64,000 nucleotides of DNA, taken from contig CM072151.1 of NCBI GenBank assembly GCA_036850595.1, positions 16,779,307-16,843,306 on the forward strand. Direction: 5' to 3'. Source of the DNA: Rhyacichthys aspro. Taxonomy: Eukaryota > Chordata > Actinopteri > Gobiiformes > Rhyacichthyidae. Positions 60,192-64,000 of this stretch are shown piece by piece (the first letter of the stretch is position 1; each line of letters starts with the position of its first letter). A model generated the notes under the pieces. The model searched no databases. It was given only the letters and a program-made list of their open reading frames with translations, and had not been told where the DNA came from. A program made the position numbers and the translations under genes.

Positions 60192-61630
60192 TTGTGGCCC
60201 TCAATAAAGGCCTCTGGATTCCCATGGCACTCTGTATTTTGTACTGAAATAAAGCAGAACCTTACATTGTTGCTTTTCTGCTCCGTCTTCTCCAGCTGTT
60301 ATCGCACATTGAACCGAGTGTTTCCTACGCAAGCGCCGCGTATATTTACAACAATTGATTGCGCCGCGGTACATTATGTTGCCAGGCCGGACAGGATGTG
60401 CTGTCTCACTCTTATTATGTCTCATACTCATTACGAGAGCGCCTCAAATGTGCGGGCCCCGATAAGAGCCGTCCATTCACAAACTTCTCATGGGGTCAGT
60501 CAGCTGCTGGATATTAAAAGTTAGCGTTAGTGTTTACCAGGATGTTTTTCTCTCCGTCATGATAACACGGTGGCTTCCTTCCTTCGATATAAGGATCAAG
60601 GAAAGAAGATTTGTCCCAGGGTGTGTGTGTGATTCATTCAGGAGTGTTGTGGCGCTCGCACACAGCTGTACAGGAAGCGGTCCCTCTCAGGTTATCGAGC
60701 TCTCACCGGACTCTCACGTCACCCGAGTGAGTGAGGTAAAACTCCGCGGGGGTTAAAAAACCGCAGCAGTGACAGCGAGATAACAGTCCAGTGTGATGCC
60801 GTTGTTGCTCAATTCCTCCTAACGAACTGAAACCGAATACAGGCAAAGCAAAATAAATCTGATGAATTGTTGGCGGTGGCTCCTATTGTGTCAGCAAAGT
60901 CTGCAAAGTCAATTAATCATCCGGGCCCTGTTTGTTTTCAAAACTTGGAATATCTCGCAAAGGTCATTTCTTTTTATTTACACTCCAATAAGTTTAATGA
61001 AAACCACTTGTAGATAACCACACAATGAAAGCGTAAGAGATATTAGGAAAATGAGCGCTTTGAGAAAGACAAGACTGTGTGATCAATGTTATTTACCGCT
61101 TTTATGAGAGGAAACGGCCCCGAGGCATAGACCAGCCATACTATTTTGCTCTCTGCGGGTGTGACTTACCTTTACCATGACTAATCTGGTAATAACTTTG
61201 TTGCCCCAGGTGGCAGTTGGCGAGCATGACTTGGAGCTGCTCTGTCAGCGGTACAGCATTATAACTCATGTATATCACCAAGTGCGCATGGTTTGACAGC
61301 AGAGAAATGAGCTCTTTGACTTCAGAGCTTTGATTTCTTCTGGTATTTAGAAGTATCCTGGATTTAAGCTGCTAATAAAGAATCCGCCAAACCATTAAGT
61401 TACACTCATCTCCTGTCTGCTGTAATAAAGCCATGGCATAAAATCCACTAATGGGATGTTTACCCCAGACATTCACAGTTTCTTACATTTCAACATTAAA
61501 CAAACAACACTGCACTTTCCGGGACAGATGCCTTGTAAAGACTGCAAGTTCTTTTAGTCCGTTTGTATGTGGACTTTACAGTGGAGACGGCTTTAAGGAA
61601 ATGTTAGCGTTAGTTAGAGGTTTGTCATGA

Positions 61631-62115
61631 GATAAGAGATAAGATAAGACTTTATTGATGCCACAATGGGGAAATTCACTTGTGACGGCAGTTCACATAC
61701 AGTATACTGCAAAAGTAGTGTTGGAAAAAAATAAAAAGTGAGCATCATATGTAAAGAAAATATATAAAGAAACGTTAAAAGGTGCAATCAGGTCAAGATA
61801 AATGAGCAATGTAATAAAAAGAGCTCTCTATCTACAAAGCTATACATGTGAATTGTACAGTCTGATAGCAGTTGGTAAAAAGGACCTGTGGTAGCGCTCC
61901 TTTCTGCAATGAGGGTGTCTCAGTCTGCTACTAAAGGAGCTGCTCAGAGCCTCCACAGTCTGATGCAGGGGGTGTTTAGTCTGTTCCTGTCCCGGTCCAG
62001 CAGATCACAGCAGAGTGGATAACCGAGCCTACCACAGAACCATAATCTTAGAAGAAACATGTTGTGTCTGTGGAGCGCTAAATTCAAGTTTCTCAGCAGC
62101 TTGTGTAAATATTGT
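61631..62115 (-). repeat. Retroposon-like interspersed repeat
   Basis: Starts gataagataagactttattg, then atgccacaatggggaaattc; the ttattgat...ggggaaatt start is typical of the 3' end of a fish retroposon read on the minus strand. The later part includes cagtctgatagcagttggta, aaaaggacctgtggtagcgc and ctccacagtctgatgcaggg. No usable open frame. Family not named; boundaries approximate. Confidence 0.6.
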
Positions 62116-62134
62116 TTTTTAAATATGTAATGTA

Positions 62135-62230
62135 AACTCATCATCTGGCATTTTTCCGCTGGGTCTGTTTATAGTCAACAGCATGTCCCTGCAGGGCTTC
62201 CGTAGGAGCTTACGGGTTCTAGAAAACTGA
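62135..62230 (+). repeat. Short interspersed repeat, copy C (partial)
   Basis: catctggcatttttccgctg, then ggtctgtttatagtcaacag, then catgtccctgcagggct aligns with 59908-59972 at roughly three of four positions. The second half seen in copies A and B is not obvious here. It directly follows the retroposon-like repeat, which may have been inserted next to or into it. Confidence 0.55.
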
Positions 62231-64000
62231 GTCTACACATTGTACCATTAGTGTTACATTATAATGAAGAGAAATCAGAAAATCCGAATCAGAGAAAACA
62301 ATACCAAGCCAAATGTCAAAACATGTTGACAGCGTCACAATTTGCATAATGAGATTTTAATCAGCTGTTTGTGTATGCAGCGTAATATTTGTTTTTGTGT
62401 GAATGGGACTAGCGACGCCCCATTTACAAAGGGCTATGTAGATACTGTGTTGGTTTTGGTAAAGAACCCTAAAGTAAACCCTGTAGGAAGTTACGTTTTT
62501 TTAACAAAAAGCTGCAAATCTTTACAAATTTGCATTTATTGTGGCTGGGTGTGGCAATGTTTATCTTTGTGTAACCCGACTGCTTTATGTGATCATATTC
62601 AGTTTTATTGCACACACCTTCTTATAATGTTTGCCAAATAAAAAAAGGTAACTTTCCTGGAAATACTCTGTATACACAAGCCCACACTGCTTGCAATTTT
62701 TTCGCATTCAAGCGTACAGTTGAATGTTATCCAAATCAAATGCACAAAGAGGGCAGCGCTCTCTCAGGAGGTTTGATGTGAAATGATGACTGTGTGTGTG
62801 TGTGATCACCTGGCTGTTCATTTTAGTCACAAACAGCCTCGAGTGAAAAGGAAGGAAGACAGATATTCTTACAGTGAATATAATGAAAGCCCATAACAGG
62901 ATGTTTGGGGAGTACCACTCAAGGTAAGGAGATAACAGGACTGTCAGCTCTTCGGACAATAACAGCACTTTTAGAAGCATTTCAATCACTGGCCTCAAAT
63001 AAATCCAAATCTTGAGATAAGCTTAAAACAATTCTGCAGCTTTGGAGTCCCACAGGAGTCAATCCTGGACCGCTTCCTTTTTTTTTCTTTCGTCAACAAA
63101 ATCATGACTTTAGTACGAAAGCAAAGTATTCAGTGAAAAGACTTTGTATGTACAAGATTACTTTTGTTTTATTGGTGTCCTACTGGTATTACTACTGGTA
63201 TTTTCTCAATGTTGGTGGATACCACCTGCAAGTTTTGAATTATTCCATGCTGCTACTGCTTGTGCTGCTGTAATAAGTAAAATAAACCAATGTCACTGTA
63301 ATCACATATCACATGATGATCTACTTCTTCATCTTTTCAACAAATTTAACAAACTCATTTTCTTTAATAATTTCTCATACTAATCATTTATTGACCTTTC
63401 AGAGCTTTTATTTTGATTCAGTATGATATAACAGCTATTTTGGTAAGTTTGCTTTGGTGTGACATGAAACTGGCAGGGAAGCATAGAGGAAAAGTCAACA
63501 GTGCTACGTTGGAAAACATTGAGTTGAGATGCCTTCTGCGGTCAAACATCCTGCCGAGTTTCATACAGATTTGAGCGTGGATAACTAAGAAAAACAGGGG
63601 TTATCCTAAGCCCTGCAGCGCTCTCTGACTTCGAGCATAGCTCAGCTAATAGGATCAGAAAGGCCAGAACCAAAACAATCACTTCTAGGCCCCAAATCAG
63701 CTGCAGGTGACTGGGCCTGGGGGAATAATACAACTGTGAATCCTGGAAATATTGTATAAACAAGCACAGTGTTCTCTCACATGTGTGTGTTAATCATTTT
63801 CTGGGCTATTCTTTACATTTAATCCTACTTTAATGACTGGAACATTGAAAAATACACCAAATGTGACTTTGATTAACATTATGAAGCAAAGGATTGGATG
63901 CAAACAGTAAGGATTTACTGATGGAAAGTAATAAAAATCATGCTCCAATAAATGCTGTGTGCTTTGCTCAATGAGAGAACAAATATGGTGGCTGTGCCTT

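Larger units (their letters stand above)
50546..64000. other. Non-coding interval downstream of kdr
   Basis: No exon series or RNA gene is recognised on either strand. In vertebrates KIT lies next beyond KDR, so this is probably the start of the kdr-kit interval; no kit exon is in the window. Contents: a shared repeat family (55660, 59910, 62135), a SINE (56291), an inverted-repeat element (57171), a longer retroposon-like repeat (61631), a short (AC)n run (60178-60191) and aaataaataaataa (about 59879-59897). Stretches at 54240-54760, 56560-56880, 60290-60530 and 60880-61480 stand out as balanced, non-repetitive sequence. Confidence 0.55.

Noticed and set aside
1..64000. tRNA, rRNA, microRNA genes, CRISPR arrays or bacterial-type operons
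   Set aside because: None seen. The only tRNA-like boxes belong to SINEs, and the whole window reads as vertebrate nuclear DNA.
50546..64000. Possible kit or other gene exons at the right end
   Set aside because: No receptor-kinase, Ig or other domain could be recognised in any frame. The open frames here (for example 58508-58909 and 60150-60524) have no splice or family support.

Overview
The window is vertebrate nuclear DNA, almost certainly from a teleost fish. It has split genes with GT-AG introns, short introns, AT-rich spacers and several fish-type interspersed repeats. It carries a recognisable block of vertebrate synteny: nmu (+), clock (+), tmem165 (-), srd5a3 (-), kdr (+). Order and relative orientation match the human 4q12 block KDR-SRD5A3-TMEM165-CLOCK-NMU, read in the opposite sense. 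PDCL2, which lies between CLOCK and NMU in mammals, is not visible here. Gene assignment rests on translated exons compared with remembered vertebrate proteins. Species, and the a/b paralogue status after the fish genome duplication, cannot be settled from the window.

Layout: 1-6.2 kb is non-coding, with two copies of a dispersed repeat and a tRNA-like SINE fragment. 6.38-9.52 kb is neuromedin U, rebuilt as nine small exons ending in the FLYRPRN-G-RR amidated peptide. 11.0-24.7 kb is clock: upstream 5'UTR exons, then 20 coding exons for about 848 residues (bHLH, PAS-A, PAS-B, coiled coil, Gln-rich tail). 26.9-30.3 kb is tmem165 (six exons, 304 aa, a Golgi cation/proton exchanger), tail-to-tail with clock. 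30.9-32.2 kb is srd5a3 (five exons, 308 aa, polyprenol reductase). 35.7-50.05 kb is kdr (VEGF receptor 2; 30 coding exons, 1343 aa). 50.1-64 kb is non-coding, probably the kdr-kit interval, and holds several repeats and some stretches that look like conserved non-coding DNA.

The five genes do not form one pathway: a gut/brain peptide, the circadian activator, two enzymes/transporters of the glycosylation pathway, and an endothelial receptor kinase. The adjacent, same-strand tmem165 and srd5a3 both serve N-glycosylation (Golgi Mn/Ca/H homeostasis and dolichol synthesis). I found no undescribed multi-gene system. The points most worth a second look are gene-level: a KDR kinase insert without the human Tyr951/Tyr996 motifs, an immediate in-frame stop after KDR exon 13 that would give a soluble receptor on intron retention, a chain of upstream ORFs in the clock leader, an 81-nt stop-free intron in srd5a3, a FOX:ETS-like composite motif in kdr intron 1, and a shared repeat family in the 55-62 kb desert.
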